Shown: in pieces, positions 1 to 9,978 of the stretch
Layout: every line of letters begins with the position of its first letter
How positions within the stretch are numbered: the first letter of the stretch is position 1
NCBI RefSeq assembly: GCF_000621445.1
Contig: NZ_KK211278.1
Span: 319,383 to 383,382 of the forward strand
DNA from: Alkalihalobacillus bogoriensis ATCC BAA-922
Lineage (GTDB): Bacteria > Bacillota > Bacilli > Bacillales > Bacillaceae_F
Reading direction: 5' to 3'
Length of the DNA: 64,000 bases
Made by a program: the position numbers and the translations under genes
The notes under the pieces: generated by a model
The model's database searches: none
What the model was told of the DNA's origin: nothing
Seen by the model: only the letters and a program-made list of their open reading frames with translations

Positions 1-1262
1 AAATTCCTGCGTTTGGAGGAAAACTGGCTTCAACAGCTGAACGTGTGAAAGACAGCTTGAAATATTTACTTGTTTCAGGTGTGTTCTTTGAAGAGATGGG
101 ATTCACATACTTAGGTCCTGTTGATGGGCATGATTTAGATGATTTAATGGAAAATATGAAATATGCGAAGAAAACATCGGGACCAGTTCTCGTCCATGTG
201 TTAACGAAAAAAGGAAAAGGATATGCCCCGGCGGAAAATGATGCGAAAGGAACATGGCATGGTCTTGGACCTTATAAAATTGAGTCTGGTGAAGTTGTAA
301 AAAAACCAGGACCTCCAAGCTATAGTGGTGTATTTAGTGACACACTGAAGAAAATTGCAGCAGATGACAATCGAATCGTAGCCTTAACCGCTGCAATGCC
401 AGGCGGAACAAAACTAGATCAATTTGCAAAAGCTTTCCCTGAGCGAATGTTTGATGTCGGAATTGCCGAACAACATGCAACGACAATGGCTGGTGGACTT
501 GCAACACAAGGGTTAAAACCGGTATTTGCAGTTTATTCGACTTTCTTACAACGTGGGTATGACCAAGTAGTACATGATGTTTGTCGCCAAAATTTAAATG
601 TTGTATTTGCCATTGACCGTGCTGGGCTTGTAGGGGCTGACGGAGAAACACATCAAGGCGTGTTTGATATTGCTTTTCTACGACATTTACCAAATATGGT
701 TATTTTAATGCCAAAAGATGAAAATGAATTACAGCATATGATTTATACTGCGATACAATATGACGGAGGACCAATTGCTGTTCGTTATCCTCGTGGTAAT
801 GGGTATGGTATAAAAATGGACGAGGAGTTAAAACAAATTCCAATTGGAAAATGGGATGTGTTAAGAGGAGGTTCTGACGCCTGTATTTTAACATTTGGGA
901 CAATGATTCCTGTTGCAGAACAAGCGGCTGAAGAGTTAGCTGCCCAAGGCATATCTGTCAAAGTGGTAAATGCAAGGTCCGCTAAGCCGCTTGATGATGA
1001 GCTATTATTTGATATAGCAAAGCAAAATATTCCCATTCTTACATTAGAAGAAGCTGCAATTCAAGGAAGTTTTGGAAGTGCTGTTTTAGAATTTTATCAT
1101 GATGCCAACTACCACGACTTGACAATCCATCGTATGGGTATTCCAGACCGCTTTATCGAACATGGAAGTGTTTCTCAATTGTTAGAAGAAATTGGGTTAA
1201 CAACACCATCCGTTGTCGATAAAGTTAAACTAATGTTACCTCGGAAAAGACAAAGGGCGTAA
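1..1262 (+). CDS. dxs: 1-deoxy-D-xylulose-5-phosphate synthase, C-terminal two thirds (5' truncated by window)
   Basis: Thiamine-diphosphate enzyme joining pyruvate and glyceraldehyde-3-phosphate, the first step of the MEP isoprenoid pathway, in the cytoplasm. The frame is already open at base 3 ([10 protein letters not shown]...), so the GTG at 45 is internal and about 419 of the usual roughly 630 residues are present. Visible are the GPVDGHD segment, the pyrimidine-binding transketolase domain with [10 protein letters not shown] carrying the Glu that activates the cofactor, the RYPRG segment, and a C-terminal transketolase domain. Only 4 bp separate the stop from tlyA, so the two are probably cotranscribed, as in B. 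subtilis. Confidence 0.97.
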   Translation, partial: IPAFGGKLASTAERVKDSLKYLLVSGVFFEEMGFTYLGPVDGHDLDDLMENMKYAKKTSGPVLVHVLTKKGKGYAPAENDAKGTWHGLGPYKIESGEVVKKPGPPSYSGVFSDTLKKIAADDNRIVALTAAMPGGTKLDQFAKAFPERMFDVGIAEQHATTMAGGLATQGLKPVFAVYSTFLQRGYDQVVHDVCRQNLNVVFAIDRAGLVGADGETHQGVFDIAFLRHLPNMVILMPKDENELQHMIYTAIQYDGGPIAVRYPRGNGYGIKMDEELKQIPIGKWDVLRGGSDACILTFGTMIPVAEQAAEELAAQGISVKVVNARSAKPLDDELLFDIAKQNIPILTLEEAAIQGSFGSAVLEFYHDANYHDLTIHRMGIPDRFIEHGSVSQLLEEIGLTTPSVVDKVKLMLPRKRQRA

Positions 1263-1266
1263 ATGA

Positions 1267-2088
1267 ATGGCAAAAAAAGAACGAATTGATGTTCTGCTTG
1301 TAGAACAAGGGTTATTTGAAACGAGAGAAAAAGCTAAGCGCGCTATAATGGCTGGTCTTGTTTATGCAAAAGAAGAGCGGTTGGATAAACCGGGTGTGAA
1401 AATAGATATAGAAACGGTCTTAACGGTAAAGGGAGATGTTCTCCCTTATGTTAGCCGGGGTGGATTAAAATTAGAAAAGGCGATCTCGTCATTTGGGTTG
1501 GAGTTACAGGATAAAATTGTTCTTGATATTGGTGCTTCCACAGGTGGATTTACGGATTGCTCTTTGCAAAATGGAGCAAAAAAAGTATACGCGCTTGATG
1601 TAGGTTATAATCAACTTGCTTGGAAACTTAGGCAAGATGAACGTGTTTGTGTCATGGAACGGACAAATTTCCGCTATGTCACAAAAGCCGATTTACCATT
1701 TGGTTTGCCAAATTTTGCGACCATTGATGTATCGTTCATATCACTACGACTCATCTTACCAGTTTTAAAAACATTATTATTGCCAAATAGTGATGTTGTT
1801 GCTTTAATTAAGCCGCAATTTGAAGCAGGAAAAGAAGATGTTGGAAAAAAGGGGATCGTGCGTGATAAAAAAATTCACCTTCGTGTAGTAGAAGAGATTA
1901 TCTCATTCTCAAGACAAGAAGGCTACCACATTGCTGGAGTTGACTTCTCACCGATTAAAGGTGGGGAAGGTAATATCGAATTTTTACTGCACTTGCGTTG
2001 GGATGACGAGGAAAGTCAATTTCAAAGTCAAGTCACCGCAGAACAAGTTGTCAACCAAGCACACGTTCAGTTAATGGAACATAACTAA
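1267..2088 (+). CDS. tlyA: TlyA-family rRNA 2'-O-methyltransferase (YqxC)
   Basis: 273 residues, typical for the family. An N-terminal S4 RNA-binding domain (about residues 5-65, ending PYVSRGGLKLEKA) is followed by an FtsJ/RrmJ-like Rossmann methyltransferase fold with the SAM loop VLDIGASTGGFTDC near residue 85 and the KPQFEAGKEDVGKKGIVRD segment near 178. Family members methylate ribose in 16S/23S rRNA; the exact target here is not known. It lies 4 bp after dxs and upstream of argR, the same order as B. subtilis yqxC. An ATG at 1263 is in another frame; ATG 1267 keeps the family N-terminus. Confidence 0.94.
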   Translation: MAKKERIDVLLVEQGLFETREKAKRAIMAGLVYAKEERLDKPGVKIDIETVLTVKGDVLPYVSRGGLKLEKAISSFGLELQDKIVLDIGASTGGFTDCSLQNGAKKVYALDVGYNQLAWKLRQDERVCVMERTNFRYVTKADLPFGLPNFATIDVSFISLRLILPVLKTLLLPNSDVVALIKPQFEAGKEDVGKKGIVRDKKIHLRVVEEIISFSRQEGYHIAGVDFSPIKGGEGNIEFLLHLRWDDEESQFQSQVTAEQVVNQAHVQLMEHN

Positions 2089-2111
2089 ATACATGTAGTG
2101 GTTTGAGTAAT

Positions 2112-2147
2112 GGATATCTCTTAAGTTTAAGGGGTATCCTTTTTTTA
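2112..2147 (+). terminator. Rho-independent terminator after dxs-tlyA
   Basis: GGATATC pairs with GGTATCC (one G-U pair) across a short loop, followed by eight T. It closes the dxs-tlyA unit before repeat R1a. Confidence 0.75.
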
Positions 2148-2159
2148 ACATTTAAGAAA

Positions 2160-2257
2160 ATTTAGGTATAGCTGTGGAAGCTTTAAAAGCTTATTCTAGA
2201 AGAGCGAAGAATCCGTACTTCGCTTGAAAGAAAAGATGCTCCGGCGTTTTTCTTTAT
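2160..2257 (+). repeat. Dispersed structured repeat R1, copy a
   Basis: One of six related intergenic sequences in this window. Order of parts: an AAGCTTTAAAAGCTT hairpin, AGAGCGAAG...CTTCGCTT arms, then GAAAGAAAAGATGCTCC and a GCG-T-rich tail resembling a terminator. It lies just after the tlyA terminator, on the same strand. The remaining intergenic sequence to argR (2258-2400) is AT-rich and probably holds the argR promoter; no clear -35/-10 pair or arginine box could be fixed there. Confidence 0.8.
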
Positions 2258-2413
2258 TCACAAAAGCATAAAGTTTGTGTAGTATTATTTATTCATAAAA
2301 CTTAATATTTATTTGTTAAAATTGAATAAATCATGTATGATAAAAAGTAGAAGTATGATTGGAACCGCAGTGTTAAGCGTTAATGAAAGTATATATATAA
2401 AGGTGGATGGATT

Positions 2414-2863
2414 ATGAATAAAGGGCAGCGTCATATTAAAATTAGAGAAATTATTACAAACAAAGAAATTGAAACGCAAGATGAATTAGTGGAGCAATTA
2501 AAAAATGGAGGATATAATGTCACACAAGCTACGGTTTCGCGTGATATTAAAGAATTACATTTAGTGAAAGTTCCTATGATGGATGGCCGTTATAAATATA
2601 GCTTACCAGCTGATCAGCGTTTTAACCCATTACAAAAACTAAAGCGATCTTTAATGGATAGCTTTGTTAGTATAGATCGCTCGGAAAACTTAATTGTAAT
2701 GAAAACATTACCTGGAAATGCAAATGCGGTCGGAGCATTAATTGATAATTTAGATTGGACTGAAATCATGGGAACGATTTGTGGTGATGACACGATTCTT
2801 ATTATTTGTAAACAAAAAGAAGCAACGCCTATTGTAACGGAGCGTTTTTTAGAAATGCTATAA
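2414..2863 (+). CDS. argR: Arginine repressor/activator ArgR (AhrC)
   Basis: 149 residues, the exact usual length. The N-terminal winged helix-turn-helix (about 1-70, with [21 protein letters not shown]) binds ARG boxes. The C-terminal domain (about 80-149) ends in the [14 protein letters not shown] segment, whose aspartates bind arginine and hold the hexamer. It represses arginine synthesis and activates catabolism. The RBS AAAGGTGG precedes the ATG by a good distance. It lies 18 bp before recN, the conserved ahrC-recN pairing. Confidence 0.97.
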   Translation: MNKGQRHIKIREIITNKEIETQDELVEQLKNGGYNVTQATVSRDIKELHLVKVPMMDGRYKYSLPADQRFNPLQKLKRSLMDSFVSIDRSENLIVMKTLPGNANAVGALIDNLDWTEIMGTICGDDTILIICKQKEATPIVTERFLEML

Positions 2864-2881
2864 AAGGTGTGGGGGAAAAAC

Positions 2882-4579
2882 ATGCTTGTTGAATTATCGA
2901 TTAAAAACTTTGCCATTATTGATAAACTTACGATTCCTTTTGAAAAAGGATTAACTGTTTTAACGGGAGAAACGGGTGCAGGAAAATCCATTATTATTGA
3001 TGCTATTGGATTGCTTGTTGGTGGAAGAGGATCAACTGAATTTGTTCGTTATGGAACAAAGCGAGCTGAAATTGAAGGGTTGTTCTCTATCCATCCAGGT
3101 CACTTATCGATAGAAAAAGCAGAAGAGTTTGGAATTGATAGTGATGATGATATGATGATTTTGCGTCGTGATATTACTGCAAATGGAAAAAGTGTTTGTC
3201 GTATTAATGGTAAAATGGTCACATTGTCTATTTTGCGTGAAATTGGACAAACTCTTGTTGATATTCACGGACAACACGAACACCAAGTTTTAATGCAGCC
3301 AGAACGACATCTTGAACTGCTTGATTCTATGGCTAAACAGGAATTAATTCAACCTTTCGCACAGTATCAAGATTTGTATTCTGAATATTTGTCTTTATCA
3401 AAACAAGTAAAAAAAATGACTGAAAATGACCAGGAATTAACTCATCGTTTGGATTTACTTCAATATCAATTAAAAGAAATTGAAAAAGCAAAGTTAGAAC
3501 CAAATGAAGATGAGCGGTTAGCTGAAGAAAAATACCGACTGGCGAACAGTGAAAAATTATATCATCTATTACAGGACGCTTACAATGGTTTATACGGTGA
3601 TAGCAAAGGACTGGATTGGTTAACAAAAACTCAAGCCTATATCGAAGAGGCTGCTTCAATTGACTCACAGCTTGAAGATTTACATGAAACAATAAGTAAC
3701 TGTTTTTATTTATTGGAGGAAGCCACTTATTCACTCCGAGACCGTAAAGAGCAAGTTGAATTTGACCCTGGCCGTTTAGATGTCATTGAAAGTCGATTAA
3801 ATGAATTAAATCAACTAAAACGAAAATACGGTTCAACGGTAGAAGAAATTATGGCTTATGCAGAGAATATAGCTCAAGAAAAAGATGGTCTTCTTCATAA
3901 AGATGACCGAATTCAAGAACTTGAAGTGAAATTATCCAAAACATTACAGCAATTAAAACAGCTTTCAGAACAATTGACAACGATTCGTAAAAAAGCCGCA
4001 GCCCAGTTAATTGAAGCTGTTCACCATGAATTAAAAGCTCTTTATATGGACAAAACAAGGTTTGCCGTTTCGTGGAAAGAGCATGAAACGAAAGAATCAC
4101 GTTTCTTTGAGCACGGTGTAGATCAAGTTGAGTTTCTATTATCGACAAACCCTGGCGAACCTGTGAAGCCATTAGCGAAAGTGGCTTCTGGGGGAGAAAT
4201 TTCCAGAATTATGTTAGCGATGAAAACGATATTTTCATCTTCTCAAGGGATTACTTCACTTATATTTGATGAAGTGGATACGGGCGTGAGTGGTCGTGTT
4301 GCTCAAGCGATTGCTGAGAAAATCTTGCAAATTTCAAGCAATTCTCAAGTGTTTTGTATTACGCATTTGCCTCAAGTCGCAGCAATGGCTGATCAGCATT
4401 TATATATTGCTAAAAAAGAAGAAAAAGAAAGAACCTTTACTACTGTTCATCCACTTTCCAATGAAAAAAGAGTGGAGGAAATTGGTAGAATGATTTCAGG
4501 TGTTGAAATGACGGAATTAACGAGGGAACACGCAAAAGAATTATTAGAACAAGCGCAAAAAATTAAATCCAATTCTTGA
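2882..4579 (+). CDS. recN: DNA repair protein RecN
   Basis: SMC-like ATPase acting early in double-strand break repair. The 565-residue protein has Walker A GETGAGKS at residues 29-36, two long coiled-coil stretches in the middle (roughly 150-380), and the C-terminal ABC signature ASGGEISRIMLA and Walker B LIFDEVDTGVSG. ATG 2882 is preferred over an in-frame GTG at 2867 because the AAAGGTG ribosome site sits just upstream and MLVELSIKNFAIID matches the family start. It is followed by its own terminator. Confidence 0.97.
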   Translation: MLVELSIKNFAIIDKLTIPFEKGLTVLTGETGAGKSIIIDAIGLLVGGRGSTEFVRYGTKRAEIEGLFSIHPGHLSIEKAEEFGIDSDDDMMILRRDITANGKSVCRINGKMVTLSILREIGQTLVDIHGQHEHQVLMQPERHLELLDSMAKQELIQPFAQYQDLYSEYLSLSKQVKKMTENDQELTHRLDLLQYQLKEIEKAKLEPNEDERLAEEKYRLANSEKLYHLLQDAYNGLYGDSKGLDWLTKTQAYIEEAASIDSQLEDLHETISNCFYLLEEATYSLRDRKEQVEFDPGRLDVIESRLNELNQLKRKYGSTVEEIMAYAENIAQEKDGLLHKDDRIQELEVKLSKTLQQLKQLSEQLTTIRKKAAAQLIEAVHHELKALYMDKTRFAVSWKEHETKESRFFEHGVDQVEFLLSTNPGEPVKPLAKVASGGEISRIMLAMKTIFSSSQGITSLIFDEVDTGVSGRVAQAIAEKILQISSNSQVFCITHLPQVAAMADQHLYIAKKEEKERTFTTVHPLSNEKRVEEIGRMISGVEMTELTREHAKELLEQAQKIKSNS

Positions 4580-4608
4580 AAAGCTGGCCAAAATAGGCGA
4601 GCTTTTTT
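4579..4608 (+). terminator. Terminator after recN
   Basis: AAAAGCT pairs with AGCTTTT around a GC-containing loop, then a T run; it begins at the recN stop codon. Confidence 0.65.
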
Positions 4609-4701
4609 CTTATGAAGGAGTTATAAATAACCTAAAACAAGGCAACATTAGTAGTACAGTGAAATTGGAGGTGTGGGCCAGAGGCGAGGAGAGTGAAATG
4701 A

Positions 4702-6012
4702 TTGAATACAGACAAAATGAGAAAAGCGATTGGTGTGATTCTCCTTGTTTTTGTAATCAGCTTAGGCTTTAATAAGCCTGTACAAGAGTGGTTAAGCATT
4801 CCAACAAACATCGTTCTTACAGAAGGACAAGAAATGGTTTTGTTTGAATCATCTCACTCACAAGTAACTGCAAAAAGCGAGCAAGAGGATATCGTTGTAT
4901 TTAATATGACCGCTGATGAGGAAAAAAATGATGGGCAAATTGCTACAGTGACAGCTGAGAATCAAGGTGATGATACTGTGACAATGGAAGTTGGCAACTT
5001 TCCAGTTAAGAAAGTGAATGTCAATGTGTTACCTGAAATTAAAGTTATTCCAGGCGGGCAATCCATCGGTGTGAAATTAAATACAGACGGTGTGCTAGTG
5101 GTGGGACACCATCTAGTCGAAACCGAAGATGGTGAACAGTCACCAGGTGAAATTGCCGGAATCAAAGTTGGAGATATGATTACAAAAATCAATGGGGAAT
5201 CAATTGATAAGATGAATCAAGTCTCTAGTTTTGTTCAAGACGCAGGTGAAAAAGGAAAGGCTCTTCAAATTGAAGTAAAAAGAGAAGACAAAGTGTTACA
5301 AAAAGAGCTAATACCTTTAAAAGCAAAAGATGAGGATTCGTATCGTTTAGGGTTATACATTCGCGATTCTGCAGCTGGTGTTGGTACTTTAACTTTCTAC
5401 GATCCGAAATCAAAAAAATATGGTGCGTTAGGACATGTTATTTCAGATGTTGATACTCAAAAACCTATCGTTGTACATGATGGACAAATTATTCGATCAT
5501 CAGTAACCTCCATTGAAAAAGGAAGTAATGGGGATCCTGGAGAGAAATTGGCGAGTTTTTCAGATGAGCGACAAGTTCTAGGGAATATTAGTAAAAATAG
5601 TTCTTTTGGGATATTTGGAGAACTTACAACAAATAAATTAAAAAATAATATTATGGATAAAGAGATGCCGATTGCCGTCTCTAGTCAAGTAAAAGAAGGC
5701 CCTGCTAAAATTTTGACTGTTGTTGAAGGTGAAGATGTAAAAGAATTTGACATTGAAATCGTCAGTAGTGTACCACAGAAATTTCCAGCAACAAAAGGGC
5801 TTGTCATTAAAGTGACCGACCCAAAATTATTAGAGGCAACAGGTGGAATTGTACAAGGAATGAGTGGAAGTCCGATTATTCAAGATGGAAAAGTTGTCGG
5901 AGCAGTTACACATGTTTTCGTAAATGACCCTACGAGTGGGTATGGTTGTCATATTGAATGGATGTTAGAAGAAGCAGGGATAGATATTTACGGAAAGGCA
6001 AAGGCGAGTTAA
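4702..6012 (+). CDS. spoIVB: SpoIVB serine peptidase, sporulation sigma-K checkpoint signal
   Basis: 436 residues. SpoIVB is made in the forespore and cleaves SpoIVFA so that pro-sigma-K is processed in the mother cell. Seen here: a membrane anchor at about 7-23, a PDZ domain at about 120-205, and the S55 peptidase domain with [10 protein letters not shown] (His245) and [11 protein letters not shown] at 381-391 holding the serine nucleophile. The TTG start is chosen because no other in-frame start fits the AGGAG at 4687. An ATG at 4698, better spaced from that AGGAG, opens a different 24-codon frame. It lies upstream of spo0A as in B. subtilis. Confidence 0.95.
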   Translation: MNTDKMRKAIGVILLVFVISLGFNKPVQEWLSIPTNIVLTEGQEMVLFESSHSQVTAKSEQEDIVVFNMTADEEKNDGQIATVTAENQGDDTVTMEVGNFPVKKVNVNVLPEIKVIPGGQSIGVKLNTDGVLVVGHHLVETEDGEQSPGEIAGIKVGDMITKINGESIDKMNQVSSFVQDAGEKGKALQIEVKREDKVLQKELIPLKAKDEDSYRLGLYIRDSAAGVGTLTFYDPKSKKYGALGHVISDVDTQKPIVVHDGQIIRSSVTSIEKGSNGDPGEKLASFSDERQVLGNISKNSSFGIFGELTTNKLKNNIMDKEMPIAVSSQVKEGPAKILTVVEGEDVKEFDIEIVSSVPQKFPATKGLVIKVTDPKLLEATGGIVQGMSGSPIIQDGKVVGAVTHVFVNDPTSGYGCHIEWMLEEAGIDIYGKAKAS

Positions 6013-6028
6013 TTACTCGTCTTTTTTT
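6003..6028 (+). terminator. Terminator overlapping the spoIVB stop
   Basis: GGCGAGT and ACTCGTC pair over a TTAATT loop that includes the stop codon, followed by seven T. Confidence 0.75.
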
Positions 6029-6092
6029 CATATTATAAAAAAATAAAGAAATATTTATTAAAAAGTGGTATGATAAAAACAGCTAAAAGAAA

Positions 6093-6239
6093 TTCGACAA
6101 ACGCTCCAGTATCTTCCTTTTGGAGATCGAAGAAAGTCGAAATTAATATTATATCGCATTTACATAATAAAAAACAAGAAAAATTTTATTTTTTTTGAAA
6201 AAATAAAAGGAACTGAAAAGTGTTTGTCGAAAATGTAGG
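6093..6239 (+). promoter_or_regulatory. spo0A control region: 0A boxes and a sigma-H-like promoter
   Basis: Exact Spo0A boxes are seen as TTCGACA (6093-6099, reverse) and TGTCGAA (6225-6231), with a one-mismatch AGTCGAA at 6135-6141. AAAGGAACT at 6205-6213 followed 13 bp later by CGAAAAT resembles a sigma-H promoter, and its -10 overlaps the second box. In B. subtilis spo0A also has a sigma-H promoter and 0A boxes, so this fits autoregulation. A CTCCA...TGGAG hairpin lies at about 6104-6125. No gene is seen between 6013 and 6276. Confidence 0.65.
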
Positions 6240-6276
6240 ACAGACAAAATATAAAGAAGTTTGAGGAGGACATCGC

Positions 6277-7068
6277 GTGCAAAAGGTTAGAGTATGTATA
6301 GCAGATGATAACAGAGAATTAGTAAATTTATTAAATGAGTATATTACGGCTCAAGATGATATGGAGGTTGTTGGAATTGCCTTTAACGGCCAGGAGTGCT
6401 TACGCCTTGTTGAAGAAAAACAACCAGACGTTTTAATATTAGATATTATCATGCCTCATTTAGATGGCTTAGCTGTTCTTGAAAAGGTAAACCAAACAGG
6501 TTTAAAGCAAAAAACAAATATTATTATGTTAACAGCATTTGGTCAAGAAGATGTGACGAAAAAGGCAGTTGACCTGGGAGCATCGTATTATATTTTAAAG
6601 CCGTTTGATATGGAAACATTGATTACAAAGATTAGAGAAGTAAGTGGTCAAAAAACAACGTCTTTCATTCAAAAAACAGTTTCTGTCCAATCGTTTAAAC
6701 CAGAGGTACAAGAGTTTAACCTTGATGCAAGTATTACGAACATTATCCATGAAATAGGTGTACCAGCTCATATAAAAGGGTATATGTATTTAAGGGAAGC
6801 CATCACAATGGTCTACAATGATATTGAATTACTTGGATCAATCACTAAGGTGTTATATCCAGACATCGCGAAAAAGTTCAACACAACATCAAGTCGTGTA
6901 GAACGTGCGATTCGTCATGCCATTGAAGTGGCGTGGAGTCGTGGAAATATTGATTCAATTTCATCGTTATTTGGATACACAGTCAGCCATTCAAAAGCAA
7001 AACCAACAAATTCAGAATTTATTGCGATGGTAGCTGATAAGCTTCGCATTGAACATAAAGTTTCTTGA
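6277..7068 (+). CDS. spo0A: Sporulation master response regulator Spo0A
   Basis: 263 residues. The receiver domain (1-about 120) has the acidic pair D10/D11, the phospho-acceptor D56 in [10 protein letters not shown], and the conserved Thr and Lys (LTAFG, LKPFD). A linker leads to the Spo0A DNA-binding domain (about 150-263), including the recognition region [19 protein letters not shown]. It receives phosphate from the phosphorelay and binds TGTCGAA boxes to start sporulation. A GTG start follows a strong GAGGAGG at 6262. A strong terminator follows, so it is probably monocistronic. Confidence 0.98.
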   Translation: MQKVRVCIADDNRELVNLLNEYITAQDDMEVVGIAFNGQECLRLVEEKQPDVLILDIIMPHLDGLAVLEKVNQTGLKQKTNIIMLTAFGQEDVTKKAVDLGASYYILKPFDMETLITKIREVSGQKTTSFIQKTVSVQSFKPEVQEFNLDASITNIIHEIGVPAHIKGYMYLREAITMVYNDIELLGSITKVLYPDIAKKFNTTSSRVERAIRHAIEVAWSRGNIDSISSLFGYTVSHSKAKPTNSEFIAMVADKLRIEHKVS

Positions 7069-7100
7069 GAGGAACGAGATAAGTAAAAGCATAAAGAAGG

Positions 7101-7154
7101 ACATCATTTTTTACTCGTATGTAACTTACATAGAGTAAAAGGTGATGTTTTTTT
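7101..7154 (+). terminator. Terminator after spo0A
   Basis: A long stem: ACATCA plus TTTTTACTC pairs with GAGTAAAA plus TGATGT, followed by a T run. Confidence 0.9.
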
Positions 7155-7254
7155 GTGATAATTATTTTATATGCAAAAGTTTTAAAGGCGTGCTATAATG
7201 AGGTATAGACTATAGTACTAGGTAAGATTTCTTATTTGTAAAAGTGAAGGAGAA

Positions 7255-8931
7255 ATGAAAATGAAAAGCATTCGATTGAAATTAATCATTAGTTTTTCTA
7301 TTGTAATTTTATTAACATGTGTGCTGGCCATTAACAGCTTATTAGGGATAACGTTGATCGACCGTTCAGTTGATCGTATATTAGGAAAAGAGCTGCCACT
7401 ATTAATTTCAGAAGAAAAGTTAGCATATAATATCGCTGAACGAGTTGCTGTATCTCGAGCTTATGTTTTATACGGTGACAAATCATATCAAGATGTATTT
7501 GCAATGTATACAGAAGAAAGCAAGGCCATCGAAGCAACTGTTCTTGCAACAAATCCTCCTGCTGACATGGTGGAATTAATCGAGAAAAGTGTGCAGTGGC
7601 AAGAGATAATTGAAAGTGAAGTGTTTACGTACACTAATATTGAAACATCTGCAGAGGTATTACGTGTTAAAGCAGAGCCATTAGCGATTGAATTAATGCA
7701 TGGTTTTCATCACTTAGCAGAACAACGTGAAAAACAAATACAGGCAGATGGAAATGAATTATTGGTTCAGGTGAACTTAACAAAGATTGTCGCCATTATC
7801 TTAGCGCTTGCTGTTGTCGTGGTCGGTATACTTATCGCTGTAATTATAGCGAATCGCCTTACGAAACCAATCGTTCAAGTTGAAGAAAGAATGAATCTAA
7901 TCGCGAGTGGAGTGTTGCCAGATGAAGATCTTATCGTCCCATCTAATGATGAAATTGGTCGATTAACCGAATCTGTTAATAAAATGAATGGTAGCCTCCG
8001 AAACATCGTAACGCAAATATCAACTGTATCAGGAAATGTTACTGCACAAAGTGAAGAGTTAGTTCAATATGCAGATGAAGTAACAGTAGGAAGTAGACAA
8101 ATTGCAATTACGATGGAGGAATTAGCAAAAGGTGGCGAAGAACAAGCAAACAGCACGGTCGCGTTAAGCGAGAGAATGAAGCAATTTGGTGAGACCATTT
8201 TCTTAGTAAATAATACAGGTACTGAAATTAAAGCCGAATCAGAAATCATGTTGAAATTAACCGAAGAAGGCGGTCACTACATGGTGGAATCGGTTAAGAA
8301 AATGACTGAAATTAATGAAACGATGAAACAGTCTTTAAATATGGTCAAAGGGTTAGACAATAAAACAACGCAAATAACAGAGTTAGTTAATGTGATTCAA
8401 TCTATCGCCGAGCAAACGAACTTATTAGCTCTTAATGCCGCTATCGAAGCCGCAAGAGCCGGAGAACATGGCAAAGGGTTTGCTGTTGTGGCAGACGAAG
8501 TTCGAAAACTAGCAGAACAAGTGAGTCATTCCATTAGTGATATTACAAATATTGTTGGCAGCATCCAAACGGAATCGAAGCAAGTCGTTGGCTCACTTGA
8601 AAGTGGCTATGAGTTTGTAACAGAAGGAACGACACAAATTGAAACAACCGGAGAAACGTTTGGAAAATTGACAAATACAATTTCAAGAGCAGTAACAAAA
8701 GTAGATGAAATGACAAATTCATTATTTGATGTGTTAGATGATACGCAAAGGATGAATAATGCAGTAGATACAATTGCTACTGTGTCTGAGGAGGCAGCAG
8801 CTGGTATTGAAGAAGTATCAGCAACGACAGAACAATCAACAAGCTCGATGGAAGAAGTAGGAAATAGTGCGAAAGCCCTTGAAGGAGAGGCAACGAAACT
8901 GAATTCATTAATTCAACAATTCAAGTTATAA
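7255..8931 (+). CDS. Methyl-accepting chemotaxis protein
   Basis: Membrane chemoreceptor of 558 residues. A first membrane helix (about 8-30) is followed by an external helical-bundle ligand domain (about 35-175), a second membrane helix (about 176-199), a HAMP domain (about 200-255) and a cytoplasmic signalling coiled coil. The conserved hairpin tip [20 protein letters not shown] binds CheA/CheW. The sensed ligand cannot be told from sequence. It follows the spo0A terminator, has a TATAAT at about 7193, and ends in its own terminator, so it is a single-gene unit. ATG 7261 is an alternative start. Confidence 0.93.
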   Translation: MKMKSIRLKLIISFSIVILLTCVLAINSLLGITLIDRSVDRILGKELPLLISEEKLAYNIAERVAVSRAYVLYGDKSYQDVFAMYTEESKAIEATVLATNPPADMVELIEKSVQWQEIIESEVFTYTNIETSAEVLRVKAEPLAIELMHGFHHLAEQREKQIQADGNELLVQVNLTKIVAIILALAVVVVGILIAVIIANRLTKPIVQVEERMNLIASGVLPDEDLIVPSNDEIGRLTESVNKMNGSLRNIVTQISTVSGNVTAQSEELVQYADEVTVGSRQIAITMEELAKGGEEQANSTVALSERMKQFGETIFLVNNTGTEIKAESEIMLKLTEEGGHYMVESVKKMTEINETMKQSLNMVKGLDNKTTQITELVNVIQSIAEQTNLLALNAAIEAARAGEHGKGFAVVADEVRKLAEQVSHSISDITNIVGSIQTESKQVVGSLESGYEFVTEGTTQIETTGETFGKLTNTISRAVTKVDEMTNSLFDVLDDTQRMNNAVDTIATVSEEAAAGIEEVSATTEQSTSSMEEVGNSAKALEGEATKLNSLIQQFKL

Positions 8932-8936
8932 TAGAG

Positions 8937-8964
8937 AAGAACAGAGTGAAAGCTCTGTTCTTTT
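8937..8964 (+). terminator. Terminator after the chemoreceptor gene
   Basis: AGAACAGAG pairs with CTCTGTTCT around TGAAAG, followed by T residues. Confidence 0.85.
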
Positions 8965-9019
8965 CAAACTGTTGTAAGATAGAGGGAAATGCGTTTAAAA
9001 AATGTAGGAGGAGATGGAG

Positions 9020-9769
9020 ATGAAACAAGAGAGAGAAACGAAACAATGGAAACTTATCGCGTTAGATATTGATGGAACATTATTAAATGACAAGCATGAG
9101 GTACCAGAGGCAAATAAAAAGGCGATTAAAGCTGCGAGAGAAAAAGGAGTAATCGTTGTATTAAGTACAGGGCGTTCTATTCGAACTTGTGAGGATATTG
9201 CGAGACAACTTGAATTATCATCGTATTTAGTCACTGTCAATGGGAGTGAAATTTGGCATACCGAAGGAACATTGCTTGAACGGAACCCATTACACTATAA
9301 GCATATTAAAACAATGTGGGACTTAACGAATACATATAAAACAAAAATGTGGGCGGTAACAAAAGATAAAGTGTGGCGAGATGAATTTCCAGAGATACCA
9401 GATGCTGAACAATGGTTAAAATATGGTTTTGATATTGAAGATGACAAGGCAAGAGAAGAAATCTTCAGTATACTATCAGCAAATGAGGAACTGGAACTTA
9501 GTAACTCTAGTCCTACGAATATTGAAGTGAATGCTGTCGGAATCAATAAAGCTGTTGCCTTAGCCAAAGTTTGTGAAAAAGAAGGAATCACGATGGAAGA
9601 CGTTATTGCAATGGGAGATAGCTTGAATGATTTAGCGATGATTCAGGCGGCAGGCTTAGGGATTGCAATGGGAAATGCTCAAGATAAAGTTAAAGAAGCG
9701 GCAGACTGGGTTACTGACAAAAACACTGAAGACGGAGTGGCAAAAGCGATTCGTCAATGGGTTTTATAA
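9020..9769 (+). CDS. Cof-type HAD-IIB hydrolase (sugar phosphatase-like)
   Basis: 249-residue cytoplasmic phosphatase-like protein. HAD motif I is ALDIDGTLLND, motif II is VVLSTGR, motif III is the Lys in GINKAVAL, and motif IV is AMGDSLNDLAMI. The family dephosphorylates sugar phosphates or flavin/pyridoxal phosphates; the substrate here is unknown. The cap domain looks shorter than in usual 270-290-residue Cof proteins. ATG 9020 is 8 bp from AGGAGG (9006-9011); the ATG at 9014 is too close. Confidence 0.88.
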   Translation: MKQERETKQWKLIALDIDGTLLNDKHEVPEANKKAIKAAREKGVIVVLSTGRSIRTCEDIARQLELSSYLVTVNGSEIWHTEGTLLERNPLHYKHIKTMWDLTNTYKTKMWAVTKDKVWRDEFPEIPDAEQWLKYGFDIEDDKAREEIFSILSANEELELSNSSPTNIEVNAVGINKAVALAKVCEKEGITMEDVIAMGDSLNDLAMIQAAGLGIAMGNAQDKVKEAADWVTDKNTEDGVAKAIRQWVL

Positions 9770-9776
9770 AAAACAA

Positions 9777-9804
9777 TTGACAGATTATTGAACAGGTATA
9801 TAAT
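9777..9804 (+). promoter_or_regulatory. Sigma-A promoter of the bmr leader and transporter operon
   Basis: TTGACA at 9777-9782, a 16-bp spacer, and TATAAT at 9799-9804. It lies about 40 bp upstream of the leader peptide start. Confidence 0.8.
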
Positions 9805-9843
9805 AAGTAAAGAAACCATTATTAGGAAACGGAGGGAAACAAA

Positions 9844-9906
9844 ATGAGAATTCACACTAAAACACACCAAACTCAAATTTCATATGCTCATTTTGTGACC
9901 GTTTAA
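9844..9906 (+). CDS. 20-residue leader peptide upstream of bmrCD (BmrB-like role)
   Basis: ATG with a strong GGAGGG 7 bp upstream encodes MRIHTKTHQTQISYAHFVTV and stop. Its last codons contain GTGACC, which can pair with GGTCAC at 9930. In B. subtilis bmrCD is preceded by a translated leader (bmrB) that couples ribosome stalling to transcription attenuation. The peptide sequence is not one I recognise, but promoter, ribosome site, overlapping hairpins and downstream terminator fit the same role. Confidence 0.7.
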   Translation: MRIHTKTHQTQISYAHFVTV

Positions 9907-9949
9907 ACGAGAACTCGTTAATCAAAGTAGGTCACGCCTTGTGATCTAC
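9895..9949 (+). promoter_or_regulatory. Mutually exclusive hairpins of the bmr leader RNA
   Basis: GTGACC (9895-9900, inside the leader peptide gene) can pair with GGTCAC (9930-9935). The same GGTCAC is also the left arm of a 9-bp hairpin, GTAGGTCAC/GTGATCTAC, at 9927-9949. A ribosome paused at the end of the peptide would block the first pairing. The link to termination downstream is inferred. Confidence 0.55.
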
Positions 9950-9978
9950 GCTAATGAACCCTTTTTGTAGAATAAAGT

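Noticed and set aside
2280-2400. Arginine box in front of argR
   Set aside because: AT-rich half-sites such as TGAATAAATCATGTA occur, but none is clear enough in this very AT-rich stretch.
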